NCBI GenBank assembly: GCA_046710875.1
Contig: JBKEHQ010000017.1
Coordinates: 1 to 20,325, forward strand
DNA length: 20,325 nt
Reading direction: 5' to 3'
Origin: MGIIb-O3 sp046710875
GTDB taxonomy: Archaea > Thermoplasmatota > Poseidoniia > Poseidoniales > Thalassarchaeaceae
Part shown: positions 7,839 through 15,358 of the stretch, one piece after another
Layout: every line of letters starts with the position of its first letter
Position numbering within the stretch: the stretch's first letter is position 1
Notes under the pieces: generated by a model
The model's input: the letters and a program-made list of their open reading frames with translations, nothing else
The model's database searches: none
Told to the model about the DNA's origin: nothing
Position numbers and translations under genes: made by a program

Positions 7839-8699
7839 ATGGAGAACTTATTGGAACATATAGTATTCTCGGATGTTTCTGAAATATTTATAAAATTCAG
7901 TCACGACATTAAAGAATCTAATAATACTATTCTTATTACATCCCAACCTACTATTCATGGCTGTTTAGCCCTCGCCCCAATTGAGGCTGCGTTATTAGAT
8001 TCTAATATTCCCTACAGGAGAAGATTCGTAAATGAGCCCAATCGGTATTATCCTTCTATAAATGTGGTCAACTCAAAAGATCAAATTGGTCCATATCTAA
8101 ATAATGATGGTAAATCATTATTCCTTTCAGATTCGATTGTTGAAGGCCTAACTGGGTCAGATGGAAATTCTAAAAAAGGCCCTTTAACTGCAATAGCACA
8201 GTCGCATGCATTAGCTAATGAAATATGCCCTAATAGCATAAGATTACGGAGGTTACGTCCGTGGATACTATCAGGAAACTGGCTAGATGACTCACTTGAC
8301 AATACTTATGATCCTGTATTTTTAAAATTAAAAAGTATATTAAAAAAAGAAGGGAGTATCCGCATATTACCTATAACAGAGGTAAAAAATCCAAATTTGA
8401 AAAATTTTAGTTGGATTGATATAAGTTATTTAAAATCCTTATCTTCATCATGGAGCGATATGGATATTGATATGAAGGAGGAAAGTTTATCTTTATTGGC
8501 AAAACCAGTATTGACAAAAAATCTACCATCTACTGCACGTGTAGAGGAAATAATTTGGAATTGTATAGTCGCACCAGGTTGGCAAACTGATATGGTGGGC
8601 CAATTAAATTTTCAGATAGATAAATGGAACTCTGATAATGAATATTCATTATCAGAAAATCTAATGAACTCTTTATTAAAATACGGAATTATATGTTAA
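7839..8699 (+). CDS. Degenerate DHH/RecJ-like protein (candidate Cdc45/GAN relative)
   Basis: 286 residues from an ATG, 44 bases after rps15. In many archaea the gene after rps15 encodes a RecJ-like DHH nuclease (GAN), which binds GINS and is related to eukaryotic Cdc45. The N-terminus fits the first DHH-family strand and helix: Thr-Ile-Leu-Ile-Thr-Ser, then Gly41 and a helix with Ala-x-Ile-Glu-Ala-Ala-Leu-Leu, then a second strand starting Ile-Pro-Tyr-Arg. Where active members have His-x-Asp-x-Asp-Gly, this protein has Gln36-Pro-Thr-Ile-His-Gly41, so the metal-binding aspartates are missing. No Asp-His-His motif is visible later, and the length is well under the 450 or so of GAN. The assignment rests on position and fold-level resemblance. 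If right, it is a non-catalytic scaffold. The stop codon overlaps that of the converging gene. Confidence 0.6.
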   Translation: MENLLEHIVFSDVSEIFIKFSHDIKESNNTILITSQPTIHGCLALAPIEAALLDSNIPYRRRFVNEPNRYYPSINVVNSKDQIGPYLNNDGKSLFLSDSIVEGLTGSDGNSKKGPLTAIAQSHALANEICPNSIRLRRLRPWILSGNWLDDSLDNTYDPVFLKLKSILKKEGSIRILPITEVKNPNLKNFSWIDISYLKSLSSSWSDMDIDMKEESLSLLAKPVLTKNLPSTARVEEIIWNCIVAPGWQTDMVGQLNFQIDKWNSDNEYSLSENLMNSLLKYGIIC

Positions 8700-10699
8700 T
8701 TTTCTATTCTTAAAATACTATTGCATTCCGAACATGGTATTCTTAATGGCCTCACCATAGATTGAACTTGATTAGAAATACCGCAAGAAGGGCATTTGAC
8801 ATAAGGTCCTCCTACCTTATTACTTATTTTTTCAATAGTTTTTGAGGTCGGCGATACCAACGAAATTGGGAATACTAATAAAACGCTAGTTGAAACTATT
8901 CCCAATACTATTTGCAAAGGTAAACCCATCCAATAAATTGTAAATGCCAAGGTTCCTAAAACTAACACTGTAATCATAGTGGGGACTCTTGCTCTTCTTT
9001 TTGTTAAGGCCATTCCTATTACTAAAGCGACCGATAATGCCAGTACGGAAATCATTGCAGATACAAGGGGGCTAAATATTATTGAAGTAGGAGGGACAAA
9101 TTCAATTCTGAATTCAATTTCTGTATCGATATCTGCTTCAGTAATACTAATTGATTCCATGATTATCCATCGTCTAAGGGTATAGTCTATTTCATCTGCA
9201 TAAATGTCCCCAATGCCAGTCAACATATTTGTTTTGAACATAATATTCAAAGAAACTTCGTCCCATATTGGATCGGATGATGGCCTAATAAAATTCTCAA
9301 CTAGTAATTGTCTTTGATTTTCTTCAATAGCGTAAGAAGTCTCAATTGTTATTATCATTTCTTCCGAACTAAATGCTCTAGTTGCACCCATATTGATATT
9401 TATTTCTGTAGGGCCTAAATCTACAGGATTTATGCCTATTATTGAATCAATCTCTAGGTATAGGCCATTTGCAAAAAATGACCGAAGGTCTGACCTAGAG
9501 CCAATCAAATGGTTTTTCAATGCTCTTATTTCGGAATCATCAACTTTACCATTATGTTTTTCAGTAGATTTTATGGAATCAGAATATGAATTAAGATTCT
9601 TCCACCAACTATTGGAATCTAATGTACTATTTCCAATATTGTCCAATCCCCATCTAATCCATTGTGACATTGCCCCATCAAATTCTATTGAAATTTGTTT
9701 TTCTATCGAATTTCCCTTAAATTTTGTATCGATGTCAACTTCAATTGTGGATCCTCCATCTCTCAATGGCTCATTCTCTGGGTACCAATCACCAGGTCCA
9801 CTATCTTCTCCAATTACTATCTCATGAGTCCTATTTGAACTAATAATTAATCCTGGTTGGGGGATTAATTCAAATTCAAATTTTATAATCCCATTAGAGT
9901 TGGCTAGGACTTCCCAAACAAATGTTACTTCTACACCAACGTCTCTTAGTATGGCTATGGGGCTTTCACTTATTTCTATATTTTGGACTTTGGCAATACC
10001 ATTAGATTTTGACCACATTTCATCTTCAAATCCTGACTTTATCATAACGGGAAGATAAACTAAATTACCAGTTACACTAGCATCTTTAATCAAAATTTCT
10101 AAGAGTGGCAATTTCACCCTTATGCTCGCATCATATTCTTCTGATCCCCAAACAAAGAATACTCCAGTATCTTCGCCAGGGCTTGTAAATACTAAATTCT
10201 GAACACTTAATGTAATTTCTACTAAATCTCCTTCGGATATCTCGCCTTGTGCAACTTCTACGGGTATCTCTAAATTACCTTCTCCTGTTAATAATAATTC
10301 AGGTGTCGGAATTGATCCTTCGTATGTGTCACCACCTATTTTAACCTCTAAGGTCGCATTAAGCGTAAAACCGGCCGCTCCTTGTAATTTATATGGTATG
10401 GAAAATTCCCAAGTTTCTGAGAGATATTCACCCTCGATCCTCCAAGTTACATCCCATGTCGCAATCTTAACTTCTCCTCCTATTGAAGATGTAACTTCAA
10501 CTTCTACTTCTTCTGTATCTAGCTCAGAATAAAATGGCGTTAATATTCCATCATCAGGCTCGCCAATCAAAAATAATTCAAATTCTCGTTGTGTGCAACA
10601 TTCTTCTGAAATTTGACTTTGAACAGTCATAGGCATAAAAATTATCATTGTAATTAGTGATGCCAAAATAAATGCATTGGCCCTATCTGGTATCGTCAT
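8696..10699 (-). CDS. Large exported membrane protein with three C-terminal helices and a zinc ribbon
   Basis: 667 residues from the ATG at 10697-10699; an in-frame GTG at 10720 would add seven. The N-terminus has a signal-peptide-like segment (about residues 10-28). An acidic beta-rich ectodomain of about 510 residues follows, starting with a Cys-Cys pair. Three transmembrane segments lie at about 543-563, 574-592 and 595-615. A short cytoplasmic tail carries two CxxC pairs (Cys636/Cys639, Cys656/Cys659) forming a zinc ribbon. I do not recognise the family. The layout (large outside domain, membrane bundle, cytoplasmic zinc ribbon) suggests a surface protein that signals to or docks with something inside. 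GAGGG precedes the ATG at only three bases, which is short, so the start is uncertain. Confidence 0.7.
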   Translation of the reverse strand: MTIPDRANAFILASLITMIIFMPMTVQSQISEECCTQREFELFLIGEPDDGILTPFYSELDTEEVEVEVTSSIGGEVKIATWDVTWRIEGEYLSETWEFSIPYKLQGAAGFTLNATLEVKIGGDTYEGSIPTPELLLTGEGNLEIPVEVAQGEISEGDLVEITLSVQNLVFTSPGEDTGVFFVWGSEEYDASIRVKLPLLEILIKDASVTGNLVYLPVMIKSGFEDEMWSKSNGIAKVQNIEISESPIAILRDVGVEVTFVWEVLANSNGIIKFEFELIPQPGLIISSNRTHEIVIGEDSGPGDWYPENEPLRDGGSTIEVDIDTKFKGNSIEKQISIEFDGAMSQWIRWGLDNIGNSTLDSNSWWKNLNSYSDSIKSTEKHNGKVDDSEIRALKNHLIGSRSDLRSFFANGLYLEIDSIIGINPVDLGPTEININMGATRAFSSEEMIITIETSYAIEENQRQLLVENFIRPSSDPIWDEVSLNIMFKTNMLTGIGDIYADEIDYTLRRWIIMESISITEADIDTEIEFRIEFVPPTSIIFSPLVSAMISVLALSVALVIGMALTKRRARVPTMITVLVLGTLAFTIYWMGLPLQIVLGIVSTSVLLVFPISLVSPTSKTIEKISNKVGGPYVKCPSCGISNQVQSMVRPLRIPCSECNSILRIEN

Positions 10700-10737
10700 T
10701 TGCCCTCTGATTGATATCACGTGTTTGAATGCGCCGC

Positions 10738-10760
10738 TTATAACATTAATAAAATATACA
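10738..10760 (-). promoter_or_regulatory. Putative TATA box for the minus-strand membrane protein
   Basis: Read on the minus strand, this AT-rich block contains TTATTAATG followed by TTATAA (10738-10743), about 38 bases before the chosen ATG. The distance suits an archaeal box A with initiation roughly 25 bases downstream and a short leader. Sequence resemblance only. Confidence 0.35.
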
Positions 10761-10779
10761 ATCCTAATTAGTAATTTTA

Positions 10780-12522
10780 TTAACTATGGAGCCAAATTAG
10801 TTTAATTGGTTTACCAGGAGTTATATTTTCTACCTTAGCAAACCCCACTCTTTCAAATTGATATATTTTCCCTTCTTCCAAATCATAATCCTCTATTATA
10901 CCTTCGTGGATTGTTATGTTGTTGCCTTCGGGAATATGTAAAACCGCCTCTCTAGAAATTGATTCCAGTAGCCAATGTATGATTTGCCGCCTATCTTGCC
11001 TTTCAATTGATTCTACTTCACAATATTTACCTATTTTAGAAACATCTGCGAAATCCTTAAGCCTAAATTTATTCTCTTTAATGTAGTCATTACTTTCAAT
11101 AAAAAGAGTTTCTTCATGTTCATTAAATCTCCATTTTCTAATGTCATCTAAGTTAGTGCTATTCGGATGATTTGGAATTTTTAATATCGTATTAAATTTT
11201 TTATTTTCATCCTTCCAAGACATTTTTAATTTAACAGGGTTCCTTACAAAAAATCTCCTCGAAGTTATCGGGTCAATTTTTTTAATATTAAAAGATTCAA
11301 TAGTCTGCATGGAAATTGAAATATCTTTTTGAGTAAGTCCAAGATCTAGCCAAAAAGATCTAAGCGAACTAGGATCAAAACCTCTTCTTCTTAATGATTT
11401 TATTGTTGGTAATCTTAAGTCATCCCATCCTGAATATTCGCTTTTCATTATTGATTTTTTCATTCCTGAAGTTGAGAAGCCACCAAATTCAAAGACTTTT
11501 ACCCTCCCCCAATACATTGTTTCTGGGTAATTCCATCCAAAATGCTCATACAATAATTTCTGCTTTCTGGTACTATCCATCAAATCTTTGCCACGAATTA
11601 TGTGTGTTACTCTTTGTTCATGATCTTCTATCGCACTTTGAAAATCCAATAGTGGCCATACTTTATACATTTTTCCAACAATTGGATGTTCGCCGTGTTG
11701 AATCCTTAATGCAGGCCAGTCTCTCAAAGCAGGATTAGGGAGATCAATAGAAGTTTTTACTCTCACTACTCCCTCGCCTTCTTTCATTTTTCCGTTCAAC
11801 ATGTCTCTCCAATCATTCAGGTTTTCCGCTATACTTCTGTTTCTGTATGGACTGACTTCTCCTGCATCTCTCAGTTTTTTAAATTCTCCTGAGCTGCATC
11901 TACAAACATATCCAAATCCTTTTGAAATCATTTTCTCAGCATAATCTAAGTAAATTGGCATTCTTTCACTGGCCCGTATTACTATATCTGCAGGTGAACC
12001 ACTTATCCATTCGTATTCCTCTTCTATCCAATTATATGCCTCTAAAATCGGTGGCTTTACCTTTGTATCAGTATCATCAAATCGTAATACGACCTTTCCA
12101 TTATATTTCTTAGCAAATTGAGAATTTATCACAATCCCTCTTGAATGGCCTAAAGTCAACGGGCCATTTGGATTAGGAGCAAATCTTAATATTACTTCCT
12201 TATTTTCTGTATTTAATAAATCTGGTAAACCAGTTCTACGAATTTGTTTCTTTCTAATTAATGCATCTGGATTTAATTTTGTTAATATTCTCTTTATACT
12301 TTCTATGCCTTCGTTAGATGCAATTTCATTAGCAATATTTACTTCAGATTCGATTAGTGAAGATAATTTTTTTGCCATTGCTCGCAAATCTTTCCTTTCA
12401 GACATTATTCTACCTAATACGCTACTAGGTTTGCCATTTCCATCATATTCTAATGCATTTTGAAGGGCATATTTTCGAACTACATCCTTAATGCCGGAGT
12501 CCCAATCTGTATCTTTGCTCAT
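10780..12522 (-). CDS. gltX: Glutamyl-tRNA synthetase, archaeal type
   Basis: 580 residues. It charges tRNA with glutamate; in archaea lacking GlnRS the enzyme typically also charges tRNA-Gln for GatDE to convert. It has the archaeal N-terminal helical extension (about residues 1-105). The class I site follows with Arg-Phe-Ala-Pro-Asn-Pro-Asn-Gly-Pro-Leu and the HIGH-equivalent Leu-Gly-His-Ser at 124-127, then Arg-Phe-Asp-Asp-Thr-Asp (147-152). Gly-Trp-Asp-Asp-Leu-Arg-Leu-Pro and Arg-Arg-Arg-Gly lie at 365-381. The C-terminal beta-barrel anticodon domain is of the archaeal/GlnRS type rather than the bacterial helical cage. The KMSKS-equivalent loop reads Ser-Thr-Ser-Gly-Met-Lys-Lys-Ser (350-357), lacking the expected Lys after Ser. 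GAGGT six bases before the ATG supports the start. rnhB lies 69 bases upstream on the same strand. Confidence 0.93.
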   Translation of the reverse strand: MSKDTDWDSGIKDVVRKYALQNALEYDGNGKPSSVLGRIMSERKDLRAMAKKLSSLIESEVNIANEIASNEGIESIKRILTKLNPDALIRKKQIRRTGLPDLLNTENKEVILRFAPNPNGPLTLGHSRGIVINSQFAKKYNGKVVLRFDDTDTKVKPPILEAYNWIEEEYEWISGSPADIVIRASERMPIYLDYAEKMISKGFGYVCRCSSGEFKKLRDAGEVSPYRNRSIAENLNDWRDMLNGKMKEGEGVVRVKTSIDLPNPALRDWPALRIQHGEHPIVGKMYKVWPLLDFQSAIEDHEQRVTHIIRGKDLMDSTRKQKLLYEHFGWNYPETMYWGRVKVFEFGGFSTSGMKKSIMKSEYSGWDDLRLPTIKSLRRRGFDPSSLRSFWLDLGLTQKDISISMQTIESFNIKKIDPITSRRFFVRNPVKLKMSWKDENKKFNTILKIPNHPNSTNLDDIRKWRFNEHEETLFIESNDYIKENKFRLKDFADVSKIGKYCEVESIERQDRRQIIHWLLESISREAVLHIPEGNNITIHEGIIEDYDLEEGKIYQFERVGFAKVENITPGKPIKLIWLHS

Positions 12523-12528
12523 GTCAGT

Positions 12529-12533
12529 ACCTC
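12529..12533 (-). promoter_or_regulatory. Shine-Dalgarno site of gltX
   Basis: GAGGT on the minus strand lies six bases upstream of the gltX ATG (12520-12522). It supports this start. Confidence 0.6.
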
Positions 12534-12591
12534 ACTCCCATCAATATTGTGCATTTCACCATTCTTATCCTATCTTCTTTCTGAAAGATTT

Positions 12592-13305
12592 TTACATAGT
12601 AAATGTATCTTTTCCACATCTGATAGGAATCGCCTTATTGTGATGTTTAATCCAAGCATTTTTTGTTGTAGCCCAACTCCATCTTAATTCATCATGAGGA
12701 TATTCTGATGAAATCATTTTTTGAACTGCTATAATAGTAACAGGGTCGGAAGGGTACCCTGAGCCAATTTGAAAATCTAGTTTATTGCCAATTCTTAATA
12801 TTTCCTCATCCCTTACTACTTTCGCAATAATACTTGCAGCTCCTACTGCCAAATTCATTTGATCCATTTTATGTTTTGATATGATTATACTATTTTCCCA
12901 CAAACTTCCTAATTTATTTCTTACAGATATTCCAAACCTATCTTCATTTACGTCGCAAGCATCTAGACATATTTCATCATTATCTACAGCATTACTTATT
13001 TGCTGTATGGATTCCGAAAATAATTTAATTTCTAATTCATTTATATTCATTTTTTCCCTTCTAATATCAATTTCTGATGCTTTACATATATTAACAAATA
13101 TCTTCCAATTATTTATTTCAGACTCTTTTAATATTAATTTATAAATTTTTTGTCTTTTTATCTTACTAAGTTTTTTTGAGTCATCAACTCCAAGTTTTTT
13201 TAATATATTATAATCAGTTTTTGGAAGCTTTATTGCACAAACCACCATCGGACCTATTACAGGACCTCTCCCTGCTTCATCAATGCCAATTACATTATCT
13301 GGCAT
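12592..13305 (-). CDS. rnhB: Ribonuclease HII
   Basis: 237 residues from the ATG at 13303-13305. It cleaves the RNA strand of RNA:DNA hybrids and removes ribonucleotides from DNA. The N-terminal signature is Gly-Ile-Asp9-Glu10-Ala-Gly-Arg-Gly-Pro-Val-Ile-Gly-Pro, including the Gly-Arg-Gly that recognises the ribonucleotide. A third catalytic Asp fits Asp115 in Leu-Asp-Ala-Cys-Asp. The fourth fits Asp148 in Lys-Met-Asp, just before Ala-Ala-Ser-Ile-Ile-Ala-Lys-Val-Val-Arg-Asp. All key residues are therefore present. An in-frame TTG at 13314 would add three residues (Met-Ile-Thr); I prefer the ATG, where the conserved core starts within six residues. The gene is transcribed towards gltX and divergent from the small ORF at 13396. 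Confidence 0.95.
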   Translation of the reverse strand: MPDNVIGIDEAGRGPVIGPMVVCAIKLPKTDYNILKKLGVDDSKKLSKIKRQKIYKLILKESEINNWKIFVNICKASEIDIRREKMNINELEIKLFSESIQQISNAVDNDEICLDACDVNEDRFGISVRNKLGSLWENSIIISKHKMDQMNLAVGAASIIAKVVRDEEILRIGNKLDFQIGSGYPSDPVTIIAVQKMISSEYPHDELRWSWATTKNAWIKHHNKAIPIRCGKDTFTM

Positions 13306-13395
13306 AGTAATCAAAGCCCCTAGAAATTATTGTTTTATGGTCTTTATTGATAATTATTAGGAAATCTTAATCTGCTATTTACTTGATGGACCGGC

Positions 13396-13581
13396 ATGAC
13401 CCCAATATGGCCATTTAAGAAAAAAAAATCTTCGTCTCGGTTGAAAAGATCAAAATATACAGAAAACATTGTAGAATATGAGAGAAAAAGCATAACCAAA
13501 GATTCAAAAAAAGGTGATGACAAAAGTCACTTAAATAATAAAAAATTTTTAGATGCTATGAAGTTATTCGACGAAGATTAA
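13396..13581 (+). CDS. Small basic hypothetical protein (61 aa)
   Basis: A 61-residue frame from an ATG, filling the gap between divergent rnhB and convergent pheT. The N-terminal half is very basic (Lys-Lys-Lys-Lys, Arg-Leu-Lys-Arg) after a short Pro-Ile-Trp-Pro-Phe. The C-terminal half is charged and ends in an amphipathic Phe-Leu-Asp-Ala-Met-Lys-Leu-Phe-Asp-Glu-Asp. No membrane segment, no cysteines and no recognised family. AT-rich promoter-like sequence precedes it (about 13330-13380). A small nucleic-acid-binding role would suit the charge, but that is guesswork. It stops 12 bases before the pheT stop. Confidence 0.45.
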   Translation: MTPIWPFKKKKSSSRLKRSKYTENIVEYERKSITKDSKKGDDKSHLNNKKFLDAMKLFDED

Positions 13582-13593
13582 ACTATCAAGACA

Positions 13594-15348
13594 TCAGATA
13601 AGTGAGTCAGCAGAAATATCTTTTATTTTTTCAATGTCAAATTCACCAGCATGTATTGGAGACCTTAATCCAAAATTGATGCTAACCCTTGGATCTATTT
13701 CTCCAAACTGGCCGATTTCTATTCCTCGTACAATCACCTTCGCACCCCTTCCAAGTAGCCATGGCCCCTTGTCTTCAGATGTTGCTTCAAATATTACTTC
13801 AGTATTTGGTATGCCCAAATCTCTCAATAATGCCTGAGTATATCCCTTTGCTGAAGTAAATCCGCCTCCTACTTCTGCACATGCCCAAGAAAAACTATGC
13901 TGATTCTTTAAATCTGATACTACAAATCCTAACTCATAAATTCTTTGAGGCAATTCTTGATGCCTATTGGAAGCTAATATTTGCATCAATGAAGGGAGAA
14001 TATATTGCCTAAGAATTGTGTGATCTTTACTTATAGGATTTGATATATTAGTGATAATTCCCGTTTTGACTCTCCTTATCTTATCAAATTGATCTCGCTC
14101 ATTAGATAGCGTCAAACTTTGTATTTCTTGAAGGCCAAGTGAACGCAAGCTTTCTCTTATTCTTCTATTTCTTTGTGCAGATTCTAGGGGAATGGCATCT
14201 GAGTGTATTGACGAAAAATCATCTTTCATATTATCATAACCTAGTCCAATCGCTATGTCTTCAACTATATCTATCGGATGCATGATGTCACTCCTCCATC
14301 TTGGCATGGATATTATGTGCTCTTTGTCGCCAACTAAACAATCTGACCATCTTTCCGAACTATTGACTCCATTAGTCACCGTCCTAGAATCAATTAATTC
14401 ACCTCCCATTTTATTTATTGATTCGGAAATTTCCTTATTAGTTAGGTCAAAACCAAGTATTTTTTTTATTAATTTATCTGGTACTTTATGTTCAACTGAT
14501 TCTCCCAGTGGAGTAACTCTGATTGTATCATCAGGATAAGTAATTTCTAAACTCTCTATTTTACCACCTCTTTCTCCTAGATTAAGGCATATCAACAGTA
14601 AACAAGTTTCACATGCTCTAGAATCCCATCCAGTCACGTCAATAAAGAAATCTTTTGTGGTTTGCGTTACAGTAGTTTTTTTACCATTTATTATTGGCGG
14701 AAATGATATTACATCATTATTAGAATCCAATATTAGCGGGTATGATTTAAGATTATCAACTAAATTAGAATATTCTATGCCCTTCGGATGTTGAAAAATT
14801 ATCTCTTCAATACTCATATCTTTTTCTCCCCCCAAGGGTGTGAATTTGAAACTTGAAGGGACTGTAATGTATCTGAAAGGTGCACTAATCATTTTCAAAT
14901 CATGGACGCCAATCGATGCAAACTTTCTCTTCCTACCAAGTGTTAAATGTAATTTCTCTTGATGATCCATCAAAGACTGAATAAATTTTTCTCTTTCATC
15001 GAAATCTTTGCCAGTATCTACTCCTTTTACTATTGCAGACATTATTATTGGACGAGAATTAATTGTATCTTTGTCAACAATAATTTTATTTTCTCCCTTT
15101 AATATTTCTAAGTCTGGACTTTCCTTGCTTAATTTCAAGAAGGACCTTACGGCCTTAGCCATTGTTTCATGACTTAGTAAATCAGGCCTATCGGGAAATA
15201 CTTCTATTTCAATTTTCTCTTTATCATTATTTTCGACAGGACATCCCAATTTAGGCAACCAATTTTCCCATTTTATATAGTCATGTATAACTCCATTCTT
15301 TTTTTGAATTTTATTTAGAGTTTCATGTTCTAAAGTTATCGTTGGCAT
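13594..15348 (-). CDS. pheT: Phenylalanyl-tRNA synthetase beta subunit, archaeal type
   Basis: 584 residues from an ATG. This is the beta chain of the (alpha-beta)2 enzyme that charges tRNA-Phe. It begins directly with the archaeal/eukaryotic-type N-terminus (Met-Pro-Thr-Ile), with no bacterial EMAP-like tRNA-binding domain. A Phe-Pro-Asp-Arg-Pro-Asp-Leu-Leu-Ser motif lies near residue 51. The B3/B4 editing region follows (about 90-265). The B5 domain includes Ile-Leu-Gly-Phe-Asp-Leu and ends in Met-Pro-Arg-Trp-Arg-Ser-Asp-Ile-Met-His with Asp-Ile-Val-Glu-Asp-Ile-Ala-Ile-Gly-Leu-Gly-Tyr. The C-terminal non-catalytic synthetase-like domain follows. pheS is not in the window. The upstream GXGXG gene ends 10 bases before this start, so the two are probably co-transcribed. 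GTGAT just upstream is a plausible ribosome-binding site. Confidence 0.94.
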   Translation of the reverse strand: MPTITLEHETLNKIQKKNGVIHDYIKWENWLPKLGCPVENNDKEKIEIEVFPDRPDLLSHETMAKAVRSFLKLSKESPDLEILKGENKIIVDKDTINSRPIIMSAIVKGVDTGKDFDEREKFIQSLMDHQEKLHLTLGRKRKFASIGVHDLKMISAPFRYITVPSSFKFTPLGGEKDMSIEEIIFQHPKGIEYSNLVDNLKSYPLILDSNNDVISFPPIINGKKTTVTQTTKDFFIDVTGWDSRACETCLLLICLNLGERGGKIESLEITYPDDTIRVTPLGESVEHKVPDKLIKKILGFDLTNKEISESINKMGGELIDSRTVTNGVNSSERWSDCLVGDKEHIISMPRWRSDIMHPIDIVEDIAIGLGYDNMKDDFSSIHSDAIPLESAQRNRRIRESLRSLGLQEIQSLTLSNERDQFDKIRRVKTGIITNISNPISKDHTILRQYILPSLMQILASNRHQELPQRIYELGFVVSDLKNQHSFSWACAEVGGGFTSAKGYTQALLRDLGIPNTEVIFEATSEDKGPWLLGRGAKVIVRGIEIGQFGEIDPRVSINFGLRSPIHAGEFDIEKIKDISADSLI

Positions 15349-15358
15349 ACTATCACAT

